In this document: piece by piece, positions 1 through 8,732 of the stretch
How positions within the stretch are numbered: the first letter of the stretch is position 1
Layout of the letters: each line of letters begins with the position of its first letter
Source: CAZAMB01 sp964486335
GTDB taxonomy: Bacteria > Planctomycetota > Phycisphaerae > UBA1845
NCBI GenBank assembly: GCA_964486335.1
Contig: CAZAMB010000006.1
Location: forward strand, 173,080 to 237,079
Length of the DNA stretch: 64,000 nucleotides
Direction of reading: 5' to 3'
Made by a program: the position numbers and the translations under genes
The notes under the pieces: generated by a model
Seen by the model: only the letters and a program-made list of their open reading frames with translations
Database searches by the model: none
What the model was told of the DNA's origin: nothing

Positions 1-2720
1 CCAAGGTCGATGATCCAGTCGGCCGAGGCGATTACGTCTAGATTGTGCTCAATCACGATGACGGCGTGGCCTCGATCGACAAGGCGATGCAACAAGGCCA
101 GGAGGTTTCGTACGTCGGCGGGGTGCAGCCCGGTGGTGGGTTCGTCGAGGACGTACAGCGTCCTTGTATCTGGCGAGGCGTGGAGTTCGGCGGCGAGCTT
201 GACGCGCTGGGCTTCGCCGCCGGAGAGCGTGACCGACGACTGTCCGAGGGTCATGTATCCCAGTCCCACGTCGCGGAGTGCCTGGACTCGACGGGCGATG
301 TTGCTGAAGTTCTCGAAGAATCGGGTTGCTTCCTCGGCTGACATGTCGAGCACATCGGCGATGTTTTTTCCTCGGTAGCGGATTTCGAGGGTTTCGCGGT
401 TGTAGCGCGCGCCGCCACATTCGGAGCAGGTGACGTGCACATCGGGCAGGAAGTGCATGGAGATTCGCTTGACGCCCTGTCCTTCGCAGAGATCGCAGCG
501 GCCGCCTTTGATGTTGAAGCTGAAGCGCTGGGGGCCGTAGCCGCGGATCTTGGCTTCGCGGGTTTTTGCGAAGAGCGCGCGAATGAGGTTGAAGACGCCG
601 ACGTAGGTCGCGGGGTTGCTTCGCGGCGTACGGCCGATGGGCGACTGGTCGACTTCGATGATGCGATCGAGAAGTTCGCCGCCGCGCAGTTCGCTGAACG
701 GAGCTGGTCGCGGTCCCGAACCGGTCAGTCGCCTGCGGAGGGCGCGGAGCAGAACCTGATTGACGAGCGTACTCTTTCCGCTGCCGGAAACGCCGGTGAC
801 CGCCACGAAGCACCCCAGCGGAATCCGCACGTCGATGTTCTTGAGATTGTTGGCGGACACGCCGTGAAGTTCGATGGATTGTGACCAGTCCGGGGCGCGA
901 GGCTGATCGGGCGCGACGATGACGGATTCGCCGCGAAGAAAGCGACCGGTGATTGATTCGGGGTGGCGGGTCACATCTTCGATCGTTCCCTGGGCGACCA
1001 ATCGTCCGCCGCGCGCTCCCGCGCCGGGGCCGATGTCGATCATGTACGTCGCGCTGCGGATCACTTCCTCATCGTGCTCGACGACGATGACGGTGTTGTC
1101 GGGCGTGGCCAGTTGTTTGAGGATGTCGGTGAGTCGTCGCGTGTCGCGGGGGTGGAGCCCGACAGTCGGTTCGTCGAGGACATAGCAGACGCCGGCGAGT
1201 CCGCCGCCGATCTGGGTGGCGAGACGAATCCTCTGAAACTCTCCGCCGGAAAGCGTGATGCTGGATCGATCGAGGGCGAGGTAGTCGACGCCCACGTCGC
1301 AGAGGAAGTGAAGGCGTTGGGTGATTTCGCGAACGAGCGGCTCGGCGACGACGACGGCTTCGCCTTGGAAATGAAGATCGGTGAAGAAGGCGGCCGCCTC
1401 ACGAATGGTCATTTGCGAAACGTCGGCGATAGAGCGTCCGTCGATCTTTGAGCAGAGGGCGGCGCGATTAAGTCTCGCGCCGCCGCACGCTTCGCAAGGA
1501 GATTCGCCGAGAAACGCGTGCAGTTTTTCGCGGGCGGATTCGGAGCCGGTGGTTTCCCAGCGTCGGCGAAGGTCGGGCAGGACGCCTTCGAAGGGGCCGC
1601 CGAATCGAGCGGCGTCGGCGTCGGTCGTTCCGTGCATGAGGATGCCGGCCGCGGACTGGGGGATGTTGCGATAGGGCGTATCGGGCGGGACACCGAATCG
1701 GTCGCAGAAATCCTGGATTTTCTTTGCGTATTCGGCGTTGAGTGTTCGACCCTGCCGACGCCACGCGGCGATTGCGCCGTCGCGAAGCGACCGGGAGGAG
1801 TCGGGCACGATCAGATCGGGATCGAATTCCAGGGTGGTGCCGAGTCCGTGGCACTGCTGGCAGGCTCCGGTCGGCGCGTTGAAGCTGAAGAGCTGGGGCG
1901 TCAGTTCGGGCACGCGCACGTCGGGATGGTCGGGACAGGCCAGCGCCGCGCTGTAGGCGCGATCGACCCAGCGGTCGTCGTTTTCCTCCACGGCAATGAC
2001 CACTCGCCCGCCGGATTGTCGCGTGGCCAGTTCGATGCCGTCGGCCAGTCGCTCGCGGATTTCGGGCTTTACCGTCAGGCGATCGACGACGACCTCGATG
2101 GTGTGCTTGCGATTGGCGGCAAGCGGAGCGATTTCGTCGATCATGGCCACTTCGCCGTCGATACGTACTCGGACGAAGCCGTCGCGGACCGCCTTTTCCA
2201 ACACCGACTTGTGGCTCCCGCGCTGTTCAACGACCAGCGGTGCCAGAATGAGAATCCGGCGGCCGGCGGGTTCGGCGAGAACAGCGTCGACCATTTGCGA
2301 GGTCGTCTGTTTCGTGATGGTGCGAGCGCACTTCCAGCAAGTGGGAACACCCGCGCGGGCGAAGAGCACGCGGAGGTAGTCGTGAATTTCGGTGGTGGTG
2401 GCGACGGTGGATCGCGGACCGGCCTGGGACGATCGCTGCTCGACGGCGATGGTGGGGCTGAGGCCCTCGATTCGGTCGACGTCGGGTCGCTGCATCTGCT
2501 CGAGAAACTGGCGGGCGTGGGTCGAGAGCGATTCGACGTATTTGCGGCGGCCCTCGGCGTGGATGGTGTCGAAGGCCAGCGTGCTCTTTCCGCTGCCGGA
2601 TACGCCGGTGATGACGGTGAGGGTTCCGCGGGGAATGACGACGTCGATGTTCCGCAGGTTGTGCTGCCGTGCGCCGAAGACGCGAATGGCGGGCTGCTCG
2701 GCTAATGGCTCTTTCATCAT
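1..2720 (-). CDS. uvrA: Excinuclease ABC subunit A (3' end cut by window edge)
   Basis: UvrA is the ATP-dependent damage-recognition subunit of UvrABC nucleotide excision repair. About 906 codons are present, reading from the start codon near 2720 off the left edge; the family is usually about 940 residues, so only the extreme C-terminus is missing. Two ABC modules are visible. Each has a Walker A of the form GVSGSGKST and an LSGGE signature (first near 1250, second near 205). Two zinc-binding inserts are present. The first has CPDH in place of a CxxC pair before ACQQC, a known family variant. The second has CDLC and CSEC. ATG codons at 2720 and 2717 are both possible starts; AGGGG lies just upstream of the first. 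The same frame carries the signature at 1250 and the edge codons, and I see no frameshift. Confidence 0.96.
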   Translation of the reverse strand, partial: MMKEPLAEQPAIRVFGARQHNLRNIDVVIPRGTLTVITGVSGSGKSTLAFDTIHAEGRRKYVESLSTHARQFLEQMQRPDVDRIEGLSPTIAVEQRSSQAGPRSTVATTTEIHDYLRVLFARAGVPTCWKCARTITKQTTSQMVDAVLAEPAGRRILILAPLVVEQRGSHKSVLEKAVRDGFVRVRIDGEVAMIDEIAPLAANRKHTIEVVVDRLTVKPEIRERLADGIELATRQSGGRVVIAVEENDDRWVDRAYSAALACPDHPDVRVPELTPQLFSFNAPTGACQQCHGLGTTLEFDPDLIVPDSSRSLRDGAIAAWRRQGRTLNAEYAKKIQDFCDRFGVPPDTPYRNIPQSAAGILMHGTTDADAARFGGPFEGVLPDLRRRWETTGSESAREKLHAFLGESPCEACGGARLNRAALCSKIDGRSIADVSQMTIREAAAFFTDLHFQGEAVVVAEPLVREITQRLHFLCDVGVDYLALDRSSITLSGGEFQRIRLATQIGGGLAGVCYVLDEPTVGLHPRDTRRLTDILKQLATPDNTVIVVEHDEEVIRSATYMIDIGPGAGARGGRLVAQGTIEDVTRHPESITGRFLRGESVIVAPDQPRAPDWSQSIELHGVSANNLKNIDVRIPLGCFVAVTGVSGSGKSTLVNQVLLRALRRRLTGSGPRPAPFSELRGGELLDRIIEVDQSPIGRTPRSNPATYVGVFNLIRALFAKTREAKIRGYGPQRFSFNIKGGRCDLCEGQGVKRISMHFLPDVHVTCSECGGARYNRETLEIRYRGKNIADVLDMSAEEATRFFENFSNIARRVQALRDVGLGYMTLGQSSVTLSGGEAQRVKLAAELHASPDTRTLYVLDEPTTGLHPADVRNLLALLHRLVDRGHAVIVIEHNLDVIASADWIIDL

Positions 2721-2890
2721 CCACACCCCTGGCCTGCCCGCATCAGTGACCGCGAACATTTGTGCAATCCTGTCAATTGGCCGCTATTGGCTTCGCACCT
2801 TTTGACAGGGTTTGCGGCGACGGCTCGTCCAGTGCATTAAATCTGAAGGGGAAGCTACGCGCAAGCGGCGAGGGGTTCAATTGGGGATGG

Positions 2891-2955
2891 AGACGAGGCA
2901 CGAAGGTAAGAAAGGCAACGAGGCAACAAGGCAAGAAGGCAACAAGGCAAGGAGG
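2891..2955. repeat. Octamer short tandem repeat (consensus CAASRAGG)
   Basis: Eight consecutive degenerate copies of an 8-base unit run from 2891 to 2955. Examples are CAACGAGG at 2916, CAACAAGG at 2924, CAAGAAGG at 2932, CAACAAGG at 2940 and CAAGGAGG at 2948. One unit (2907-2915) has an extra base. It is non-coding and resembles the short tandemly repeated sequences known from cyanobacteria. Related 7-base repeats occur elsewhere in the window. Confidence 0.85.
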
Positions 2956-3195
2956 CGATGAAGACCGAACTCCGACGCGGCTTGGGATCTTGCCAAGCTC
3001 CGTATCGCCCGATCGGAGTCGAGACCTGGGGGCATGATGCGATCGTAAGATTCAATTGTCCGAAAATGTCGTCCGAATGAACCGATGCTTCGAATTGCAA
3101 CGCAGGCTTCATTGGAGCATCGAATTGTGCCGAATAGCCCGTCGAGCGCTCCTGGGTCGGGCAACGCCAAAGACGCTGATCCACTCCCTGATTAG

Positions 3196-3224
3196 TGGAC
3201 CCGACGCTTTGCCCATCTTATACT
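3196..3224 (+). promoter_or_regulatory. Candidate sigma70-type promoter for the S41 protease
   Basis: TATACT at 3219-3224 is preceded by TGGACC at 3196-3201 with a 17-base spacer. The -10 matches five of six consensus bases and the -35 four of six. The predicted start site leaves a leader of about 160 bases before the ATG at 3393. Confidence 0.35.
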
Positions 3225-3392
3225 TGGACGGGCGGAGTCGGGAATCGTCGAACCGACCCACGGCGAACCGTGTACAACACCATTGGAACGCCGAGCGAGT
3301 TATCCAACATCCTTTCGGCGCCGAGCGGCGCTGAACCGACGACATCCTGCGAGGGGTCGGCTGACCAACGAGTTCTTCAGGAAGGAGTGGTA

Positions 3393-5696
3393 ATGCACCG
3401 CACACGTCGAACGACCGGAATTCCGCACGCATGGTTGATCCTTCCCCTGTTTGCATTTGCCTGCGGGCTGTGCGTGTCGCAAACGTCGGCGGGCTCTCCG
3501 GATACGATCGGCAAGGTCGATCCCTGGCGGAAGAGCCTTGATCTGATCCTAAAGGGCGACTTCGAGGGCGCTCACGAGACTGCGAATCAACTGAAGGACG
3601 GAGAGCTTGTCGAGGAGGTTCGCGGCTGGCTGAATGAATACCAGAAGAATCAGGCGGCGCGCAAGGAACTCGACAAGGCCGACTTTGAAAAATACGTCGG
3701 ATATTCGAAGGCGCGTATCGAGCGCAAGGAATTCGCCAAGGCCCTCGATCAGGCGATCCTGGCGCACGATGTGGCCGAGGACAAGGACGGATTTCTTCAA
3801 AGCGACTGGATGCGCGACCTGGTCAACAAGTCGCTTGAGAAAGCGGTCGAACTCCGCAAGGAGAAGGACTGGCGCGGGGCGTGGCATTTGTACGCCGACC
3901 TGAGCACGCTGTATGAACAGGAAACCCGCTATCAAAAACTGGAACACGAGGTGCTCACCCACCTTCGACTGGACCAGATGTTCAAGGAAGGCAGTCACTG
4001 GGCCGAGCGCATAGAAAAAGTGCAGTGGAAAGACGCCGAGGCTGCGATCGAGTGCGTCGGGCTTTATTACGTGGTTCCCGCCGATTTCAAGGCGATGACC
4101 GAGCGGGGACTGGAGCAATTGTTGCTGCTGGCGGAATCGGACAGCGCGCAAAAGAAGTTTCCGGGGCTGGGCAACGAAGACGATCGTCGGGATTTTGTCG
4201 CGCGGATCCAGGAGAACCTCGATCAGGTCCGGGCGGCGGCGTCGATTGATCGAGCGGAGTGCGTCCAGCGGTTTCGCCGCGCGGTGCTGAAGATCAATCG
4301 AGAGACGGTTCGTTTGCCCGACGAACTGGTCGTGAGCGAAATCATGCGGGGATCGCTCGAACCGCTCGATGACTTCACGACGATGATCTGGCCGCAGGAC
4401 ACCGATGATTTTGAAAAGCACACGCGGGGCGACTTTGTGGGCGTGGGCATCTCGATCAGCAAGAACAAGGCCGAGGAAATCGAAGTCGTGACGCCGCTGG
4501 AAGACACGCCGGCGTTTCGCCACGGGATCCAGCCGAAGGACGTCATCATTAAGGTCGACGGCACGGACATCAAGGACTGGTCGCTGAATAAGGTCGTGGA
4601 CACGATTACCGGGCCGCGAGGCACACCGGTGACGCTGACGATCCGCCGCGACGGCAAGGAGATTGAGTTTCCCCTGGTGCGCGAGGTCGTCAAGATTCAG
4701 TCGGTGAAGGGCTGGGATCGCACTCCGGACGGTGCGTGGAACTTCTGGAAGGACAAGGAAAACGGCATCGCGTATATCCGGATCACCAATTTTCAGCGCA
4801 ACACCGCCGAGGACTTGACCAACGTCATGAGCGAACTGCTTCCGCACGGCGTGAAGGGTCTGATGCTGGACCTTCGGGGGAATCCGGGCGGGCTGCTGGA
4901 TTCGGCGTGGCAGGTTTCGTCGATGTTCCTTGACAAGGGTTCGCCGGTGGTGAGCACGAAGGGGCGGAACCAGAATGAGGACCAGACGCTCAACGCCTCG
5001 AGCGACGGACCGTATTCCAACATACCAATGGTGGTGATGGTGGATCAGGCCAGCGCCAGTGCATCCGAAATCGTTTCCGGTGCGTTGCGCGATGACGGTC
5101 GGGCGATGGTCGTCGGCGAGCGGACGTTCGGCAAGTTCAGCGTGCAGAACCTGATTCCGTTGAGTTCGTCCAACGCCAAGCTGAAGATCACGACGGCCCG
5201 GTATTATCTGCCGAGCGGCGCGTCACTGCATCGCGAACCGACGTCGAAGGAATGGGGCGTCGAACCGCAGATCAAGGTGCCGCTGGTCCGGTGGGAGCGG
5301 TTCAATCTTTGGGACATGCGGCGAAGCGCCGACATGATCGGCGCGGTCAAGCCGACCGCCGATGAAAAGGTCGCGGAGGAAGAAGTCGAACTCGATCCCA
5401 TTACCGGCGAGCCGGTGATGGAACCTCTGCGGCCGGCGGGCGCGGAGGAGACCGCACAAGGGGACGACGCGACGGGTAAAAAGGATGGAGAATCCGGCGA
5501 GAAGGAAGAACTGGCCGACGGCGAGAAGAAGGACGAGCTGCCGCCGCTGGTTCAGCCAGACGAGAACAATCGTCCCAAGATCGACTACCAGATGGAGGTG
5601 GCGTTGCTGGTGATGCGGGCCAAGCTGCTGGCTCAGAAATTCCCGACGCTGGCCGCCGCTGAAAGGGACGTGCAAAAGAACACGGCCCAGCCCTGA
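3393..5696 (+). CDS. Secreted S41 (C-terminal processing) peptidase with PDZ domain
   Basis: This is a Ser/Lys protease of the CtpA/Prc family, expected to cleave proteins at exposed C-termini in the periplasm. The 767-residue product starts with a signal peptide (basic MHRTRR, then a hydrophobic stretch to about residue 32). A long helical N-terminal region of about 300 residues has TPR-like composition. A PDZ domain follows at about 345-425 and then the peptidase core. The active-site pattern SASASE places the nucleophile at about Ser556, with Lys581 in TFGKFSVQ 25 residues later, as in the family. A charged Glu/Lys-rich stretch (about 650-720) precedes a short C-terminal tail. I chose ATG 3393 because GGAAGGAG lies upstream and a signal peptide follows at once; an in-frame GTG at 3195 has neither. 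A strong terminator follows, so the gene appears monocistronic. Confidence 0.92.
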   Translation: MHRTRRTTGIPHAWLILPLFAFACGLCVSQTSAGSPDTIGKVDPWRKSLDLILKGDFEGAHETANQLKDGELVEEVRGWLNEYQKNQAARKELDKADFEKYVGYSKARIERKEFAKALDQAILAHDVAEDKDGFLQSDWMRDLVNKSLEKAVELRKEKDWRGAWHLYADLSTLYEQETRYQKLEHEVLTHLRLDQMFKEGSHWAERIEKVQWKDAEAAIECVGLYYVVPADFKAMTERGLEQLLLLAESDSAQKKFPGLGNEDDRRDFVARIQENLDQVRAAASIDRAECVQRFRRAVLKINRETVRLPDELVVSEIMRGSLEPLDDFTTMIWPQDTDDFEKHTRGDFVGVGISISKNKAEEIEVVTPLEDTPAFRHGIQPKDVIIKVDGTDIKDWSLNKVVDTITGPRGTPVTLTIRRDGKEIEFPLVREVVKIQSVKGWDRTPDGAWNFWKDKENGIAYIRITNFQRNTAEDLTNVMSELLPHGVKGLMLDLRGNPGGLLDSAWQVSSMFLDKGSPVVSTKGRNQNEDQTLNASSDGPYSNIPMVVMVDQASASASEIVSGALRDDGRAMVVGERTFGKFSVQNLIPLSSSNAKLKITTARYYLPSGASLHREPTSKEWGVEPQIKVPLVRWERFNLWDMRRSADMIGAVKPTADEKVAEEEVELDPITGEPVMEPLRPAGAEETAQGDDATGKKDGESGEKEELADGEKKDELPPLVQPDENNRPKIDYQMEVALLVMRAKLLAQKFPTLAAAERDVQKNTAQP

Positions 5697-5727
5697 CGGG
5701 TCTCCGAACGAGACAAAAAAATCGAAT

Positions 5728-5769
5728 GATCCCGGTGGGTTTGATTCGACCCATCGGGATCGTTTGTTT
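5728..5769 (+). terminator. Rho-independent terminator after the S41 protease
   Basis: A 13-base stem (5728-5740 with 5749-5761) contains a single G:T wobble and closes an 8-base loop. It is followed by GTTTGTTTC and preceded by a run of A. It lies 32 bases after the stop codon. This is the clearest terminator in the window. Confidence 0.9.
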
Positions 5770-5771
5770 CC

Positions 5772-5799
5772 TCTCGGATTCTCGGCAATCGGCAATCGA
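5772..5799. repeat. Heptamer short tandem repeat
   Basis: About four degenerate 7-base units are present: TCTCGGA, TTCTCGG, CAATCGG, CAATCGA. They directly follow the terminator. It is a short array but has the same style and period as the arrays at 56797 and 56882. Confidence 0.55.
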
Positions 5800-5950
5800 C
5801 GGAAGATGTTCCCCGGTTGTCACGAGGGCTTTGATCTGGTACCAACAGCCGACCCGGATGCGGTCGTCCGGAAGAAAAGCAGGCTGATTCTCTGACAAAC
5901 GGGCGCACGGGGCAGGTTGACGGAAACCGGCGATCCTTGCGAGTGGTGGA

Positions 5951-6421
5951 ATGGAAATGATGGAACGAACGCTGATTATTCTGAAGCCGGATGCGATTCA
6001 GCGCCGCCTCATCGGGCGCGTGCTGCAACGCTTTGAAGACAAGGGCCTTGGCATCGCGGCGATGAAGCTCATGCGGATTCCGCGCGATCTGGCCGAGCGG
6101 CACTACGCCCCGCACAAGGGCAAGCCGTTTTATCCCGGACTGATCGACTACATCACCGCCGGGCCGGTGGTTGTGCTGGTTCTTCAGGGCAACCGTTGCA
6201 TCGACATCGCGCGGACGCTGATGGGCAAGACGTTCGGCTACGAGGCCGCGCCGGGCACGATCCGCGGCGACTTCGGGGCGTCGCGCTCCTACAATCTCGT
6301 GCACGGCAGCGACTCGCCGGAGTCGGCGGCTGCCGAGATCGCGTTGTACTTCGAGAGGTCCGAACTGCTCGACTACGCGCCCGCGGGCAGCGAGTGGATT
6401 TATCCGACCGACGACAAGTAG
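5951..6421 (+). CDS. ndk: Nucleoside diphosphate kinase
   Basis: Ndk moves the gamma phosphate of an NTP to an NDP through a phosphohistidine and balances nucleotide pools in the cytosol. The 156-residue product (usual length about 140-150) has the TLIILKPDA opening and the Ndk core. The nucleophilic histidine lies in NLVHGSDS, followed by the AAAEIALYF helix. A basic residue follows the TLMGKTFG segment as expected. Starts at 5951, 5957 and 5960 are possible. Homologues usually begin M-E-R-T, which favours 5960, but no Shine-Dalgarno decides the matter. It stands alone between a terminated protease gene and a membrane protein gene. Confidence 0.96.
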   Translation: MEMMERTLIILKPDAIQRRLIGRVLQRFEDKGLGIAAMKLMRIPRDLAERHYAPHKGKPFYPGLIDYITAGPVVVLVLQGNRCIDIARTLMGKTFGYEAAPGTIRGDFGASRSYNLVHGSDSPESAAAEIALYFERSELLDYAPAGSEWIYPTDDK

Positions 6422-6463
6422 TTCCGGCCATTTCAGTCGCCGTCATCCTTTGCGGAAGGTGGC

Positions 6464-7141
6464 ATGGACCTGGAATCGGAAGTCAGCGCATTCGTTCAAC
6501 ACGACGCCGACGGGGCGATCGATCAGGACCTGTTCTGCCTTGTCTGCGGCTACAACCTTCGCGGATTGTCGGGCGATCCGGTGCGTTGCCCGGAGTGCGG
6601 CAGTCCGAACGATCTCGGCAAGGCGGCCATTCCCGTACAGATGATTCAGCGGGCGCTTCGCGACATGGAAACATCGCCGTCGGCGTGCGCCGGGTTCGCT
6701 TTCGCGGCGATCGTCTTCTCCACTCCGTTCCTGCTGACCGCGAACTTCGCCTATCCGTGCACGATGATGGTCATGGTTCCGTCGGTGATCGCATGGATTC
6801 CGTTTTATTTCCGAATGAAGCGGGTTTACGACAATCAGCGCGGATGGCGCGGCATCCTGCTGAGGTTTCACATGGCGACGTTTCTTTGTGCGTCCGGCGT
6901 TCCGCTCATCTGGACACTGGCATTTCTGGCGAATAACACGGCGAGTCGAGTCGATGCGCCAATGATCGCGGCGGTCGGCGGTTTGGCGATCATCTTTCTT
7001 GTCTTCGGACTGCGCCTTTACCGTTCGGCCCGCAACGAAATCGCGGCCATGCAACGCGAGGCGGCGGTGCGGGTTGCTCGGGAAGCGCTGCGCCTTTGGA
7101 CGACGCGTGGTCTGATGAGTGAAGAGCGACGACGCCAATAG
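6464..7141 (+). CDS. Zinc-ribbon membrane protein of unknown function
   Basis: The 225-residue product has an N-terminal zinc ribbon (CLVCGYNLRGL, then CPECG about 15 residues later). Four or so hydrophobic segments follow between residues 75 and 185, and then a basic cytoplasmic tail rich in Arg. The CxxCxYxLxG ribbon joined to membrane helices is a recurrent planctomycete design with no assigned function. Similar ribbons occur in the proteins at 50246 and 53599. The gene starts 42 bases after ndk, so co-transcription is possible. Confidence 0.75.
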   Translation: MDLESEVSAFVQHDADGAIDQDLFCLVCGYNLRGLSGDPVRCPECGSPNDLGKAAIPVQMIQRALRDMETSPSACAGFAFAAIVFSTPFLLTANFAYPCTMMVMVPSVIAWIPFYFRMKRVYDNQRGWRGILLRFHMATFLCASGVPLIWTLAFLANNTASRVDAPMIAAVGGLAIIFLVFGLRLYRSARNEIAAMQREAAVRVAREALRLWTTRGLMSEERRRQ

Positions 7142-7170
7142 CCGGTAGCGCTCGCATTTCCCGGTAAGTC

Positions 7171-7239
7171 GAGCCGCAACAGTGACGGAACGGGGCGGTC
7201 GGTTCCCGATCGGATGACCACCTCTGACGCGCGCGGCTC
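7171..7239. repeat. Degenerate palindromic repeat, GAGCCGC family
   Basis: A left arm beginning GAGCCGC at 7171 faces a right arm at 7224-7239. The reverse complement of the right arm shares 16 consecutive bases with the left arm of the element at 21123. The two arms here pair only at their ends, so this looks like an old, diverged copy. Confidence 0.5.
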
Positions 7240-7319
7240 GCCCCAAACCGCACCGGTTCCGACCATTCCAGTCTGACCGAAATCAACGCAAGAACATCGG
7301 TCATTTTTGCCTTTTTTGG

Positions 7320-7361
7320 TTGACAACGCTGTCGTGCTGTTATATTCTACTACTAGAATAT
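7320..7361 (+). promoter_or_regulatory. padR promoter with overlapping palindromic operator
   Basis: TTGACA at 7320-7325 is a perfect -35. TATATT (7341-7346, spacer 15) or TATTCT (7343-7348, spacer 17) serves as -10. A perfect inverted repeat, ATATTCTA (7342-7349) and TAGAATAT (7354-7361) around the spacer CTAC, covers the -10 and reaches into the padR start codon at 7360. A dimeric PadR repressor bound there would block its own promoter. The start site would fall only a few bases before the ATG, so the mRNA would be nearly leaderless. Confidence 0.75.
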
Positions 7362-7911
7362 GAAGACGTTGACCGATGCGGAACTGCTGCTCCTGGGGCT
7401 GGTCGCGGAAATGCCGCGACACGGCTACGAGCTCGATCAGGTGATTGAGCAGCGCGGCATGAGGCAGTGGACCCAGATCGGCTTTTCCTCCGTGTACTTC
7501 GTGCTCGGCAGGCTTCAGAAGCTGAGGCTGGTCACCGCGAAGAAACCAAAGGGTTTCAAGGCGCAGGCGAAAGCGCGAAGGGTTTATTCCGTCACGGCGG
7601 CAGGCATTGAGGCGCTGACGACGCAGACGCTGGCTGCGTTGCGAGGCGTCCGCCCTACCTATTCGTCGGTGTTACTGGGAATGATCAACTGGTCGGTGCT
7701 CGAGCGCGAGCAGGCGCTGGAAGCGCTCGCGGCGCGGAGCGTGGCGATCGAAGCGGAGATGGGACGCCTTGCGACCATTCAGGTCGAGCAGCAACCGCTT
7801 CCGGATCATGTCGAGGAATTGTTTGAATACACGCTCGGTCAGTTGCGCGCCGAGGCGGACTGGGTCGCCCGCACGCTCGCGTACATGCAGACCAAGCCCT
7901 GGCTTGAATAA
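7360..7911 (+). CDS. PadR family transcriptional regulator
   Basis: This is a winged-helix repressor of the PadR family. The 183-residue product begins directly with the wHTH (DAELLLLGLVAE, then RHGYELDQVI, and a wing around residues 55-80). It continues into a C-terminal helical dimerisation region, as in subfamily-1 PadR proteins. It lies 11 bases upstream of a GyrI-like ligand-binding gene, a common partnership. The start codon is part of a palindrome that also covers the promoter, which suggests autorepression. No Shine-Dalgarno precedes the ATG, which fits a leaderless transcript. The inducer is unknown. Confidence 0.9.
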   Translation: MKTLTDAELLLLGLVAEMPRHGYELDQVIEQRGMRQWTQIGFSSVYFVLGRLQKLRLVTAKKPKGFKAQAKARRVYSVTAAGIEALTTQTLAALRGVRPTYSSVLLGMINWSVLEREQALEALAARSVAIEAEMGRLATIQVEQQPLPDHVEELFEYTLGQLRAEADWVARTLAYMQTKPWLE

Positions 7912-7922
7912 GGAGACGGAAG

Positions 7923-8537
7923 ATGAACGACGCGGAGATGAAGGAGCGGCTCAAGGAGTTGTATCTACCGCCGCAAAAGGAGTTCGTTCTCGTGGACGTA
8001 CCCGACATGCGCTACGTCTGCATCGACGGGCGCGGCGCGGCCGATCGTGCGGCGCTCGATCACGCGGTGAAATGGCTCTTCACAGTGATTCATCCGATGA
8101 AACGGTTCGCGAAGGAACGAATGGGCAGGAACTTCGTCGAGCCGCCGCTCGAAGGACTCTGGTGGGCGGACGACATGAAGGATTTCATCCACGGCAACCG
8201 CGACAAGCTCAACTGGCGGATGATGATCGTCTACGAGCCGGATTGGCTGACGCGGGAGATGTTCGACGACGGAGTCATCATGGCCAAGGCGAGACTCGGC
8301 GATCCGCCCGCGAGTTTGCGGCTAGAGCGTTATCACGAAGGACTCAGCGCGCAGATCATGTACGTCGGCGATCCTGCCAAGGAAGGCACGACCATAGAGC
8401 GAATGCACCGGGATTTTCTGCCGGCGAACAAACTGAAACCCAACGGGTATCATCACGAGATCTACCTGACTGATCCGAACCGCACGGCCAAGGAAAAACA
8501 AAAGACGGTTCTCCGGCAGCCGGCTCGGCGTTGCTAA
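7923..8537 (+). CDS. GyrI-like small-molecule-binding domain protein
   Basis: The 204-residue protein matches the GyrI-like (SOUL/AraC-effector-fold) family that is often encoded next to a PadR regulator. Recognisable segments are LKELYLPP at the N-terminus, YVCIDGRG, PLEGLWW near residue 80, the central WRMMIVYEPDWLT, and HHEIYLTDPNRT with a Lys-rich end. Members bind, and some hydrolyse, hydrophobic or cationic small molecules. Here it probably senses or detoxifies the ligand to which PadR responds. GGAGACGG upstream of the ATG serves as ribosome binding site. It is very likely co-transcribed with padR. Confidence 0.85.
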   Translation: MNDAEMKERLKELYLPPQKEFVLVDVPDMRYVCIDGRGAADRAALDHAVKWLFTVIHPMKRFAKERMGRNFVEPPLEGLWWADDMKDFIHGNRDKLNWRMMIVYEPDWLTREMFDDGVIMAKARLGDPPASLRLERYHEGLSAQIMYVGDPAKEGTTIERMHRDFLPANKLKPNGYHHEIYLTDPNRTAKEKQKTVLRQPARRC

Positions 8538-8612
8538 CCAATCGTGTATGATCGATCGTGGAGCTTTTTCGCGGCCTCTTGGTTAGGACGGCGTCCCTGT
8601 CTCTGTGACACC

Positions 8613-8647
8613 GGTTTTCAACCAGGTGCAAACACAGGTTGAAAACC
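8613..8647. repeat. 11-bp perfect inverted repeat, possible terminator of the padR operon
   Basis: GGTTTTCAACC (8613-8623) and GGTTGAAAACC (8637-8647) form a perfect 11-bp stem with a 13-base loop. A T-rich stretch (CCCTTTTTG) begins six bases later. It lies about 75 bases after the GyrI-like gene. The distance to the T run is longer than ideal, so it may be a dispersed palindrome rather than a terminator. Confidence 0.5.
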
Positions 8648-8732
8648 CGCGTCCCTTTTTGTCCAGCAGGCCGTAACGCCGATGGAATCAGCGGTCCCGG
8701 TTCCGATGAGGAGTTCAACCTTGGCACCCAGA

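Larger units (their letters stand above)
2721..3392. other. Intergenic region between divergent uvrA and the S41 protease gene
   Basis: These 672 bases contain no ORF that looks like a protein. They hold the octamer tandem repeat at 2891-2955 and a candidate promoter for the downstream protease near 3196-3224. I see no LexA-type SOS box in front of uvrA, although the sequence is short and the box of this lineage may differ. TTGACA-like words occur near 2775 (minus) and 2804 (plus), but neither has a good -10 partner. Confidence 0.6.

Noticed and set aside
1830..1900. Defective UvrA zinc finger (His instead of second Cys)
   Set aside because: CPxH in this position is a common natural variant in the UvrA family and does not indicate a pseudogene.
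1518..2705. 395-codon plus-strand frame opposite uvrA
   Set aside because: It mirrors the uvrA reading frame; the translated sequence is Gly/Val/Asp-rich with no domain, while the opposite strand gives a complete UvrA.
2891..2955. Possible CRISPR array
   Set aside because: Units are 8 bases without spacers; this is a simple tandem repeat.
3549..4847. 432-codon minus-strand frame opposite the S41 protease
   Set aside because: Composition is an antisense shadow; the plus strand carries PDZ and active-site motifs throughout.
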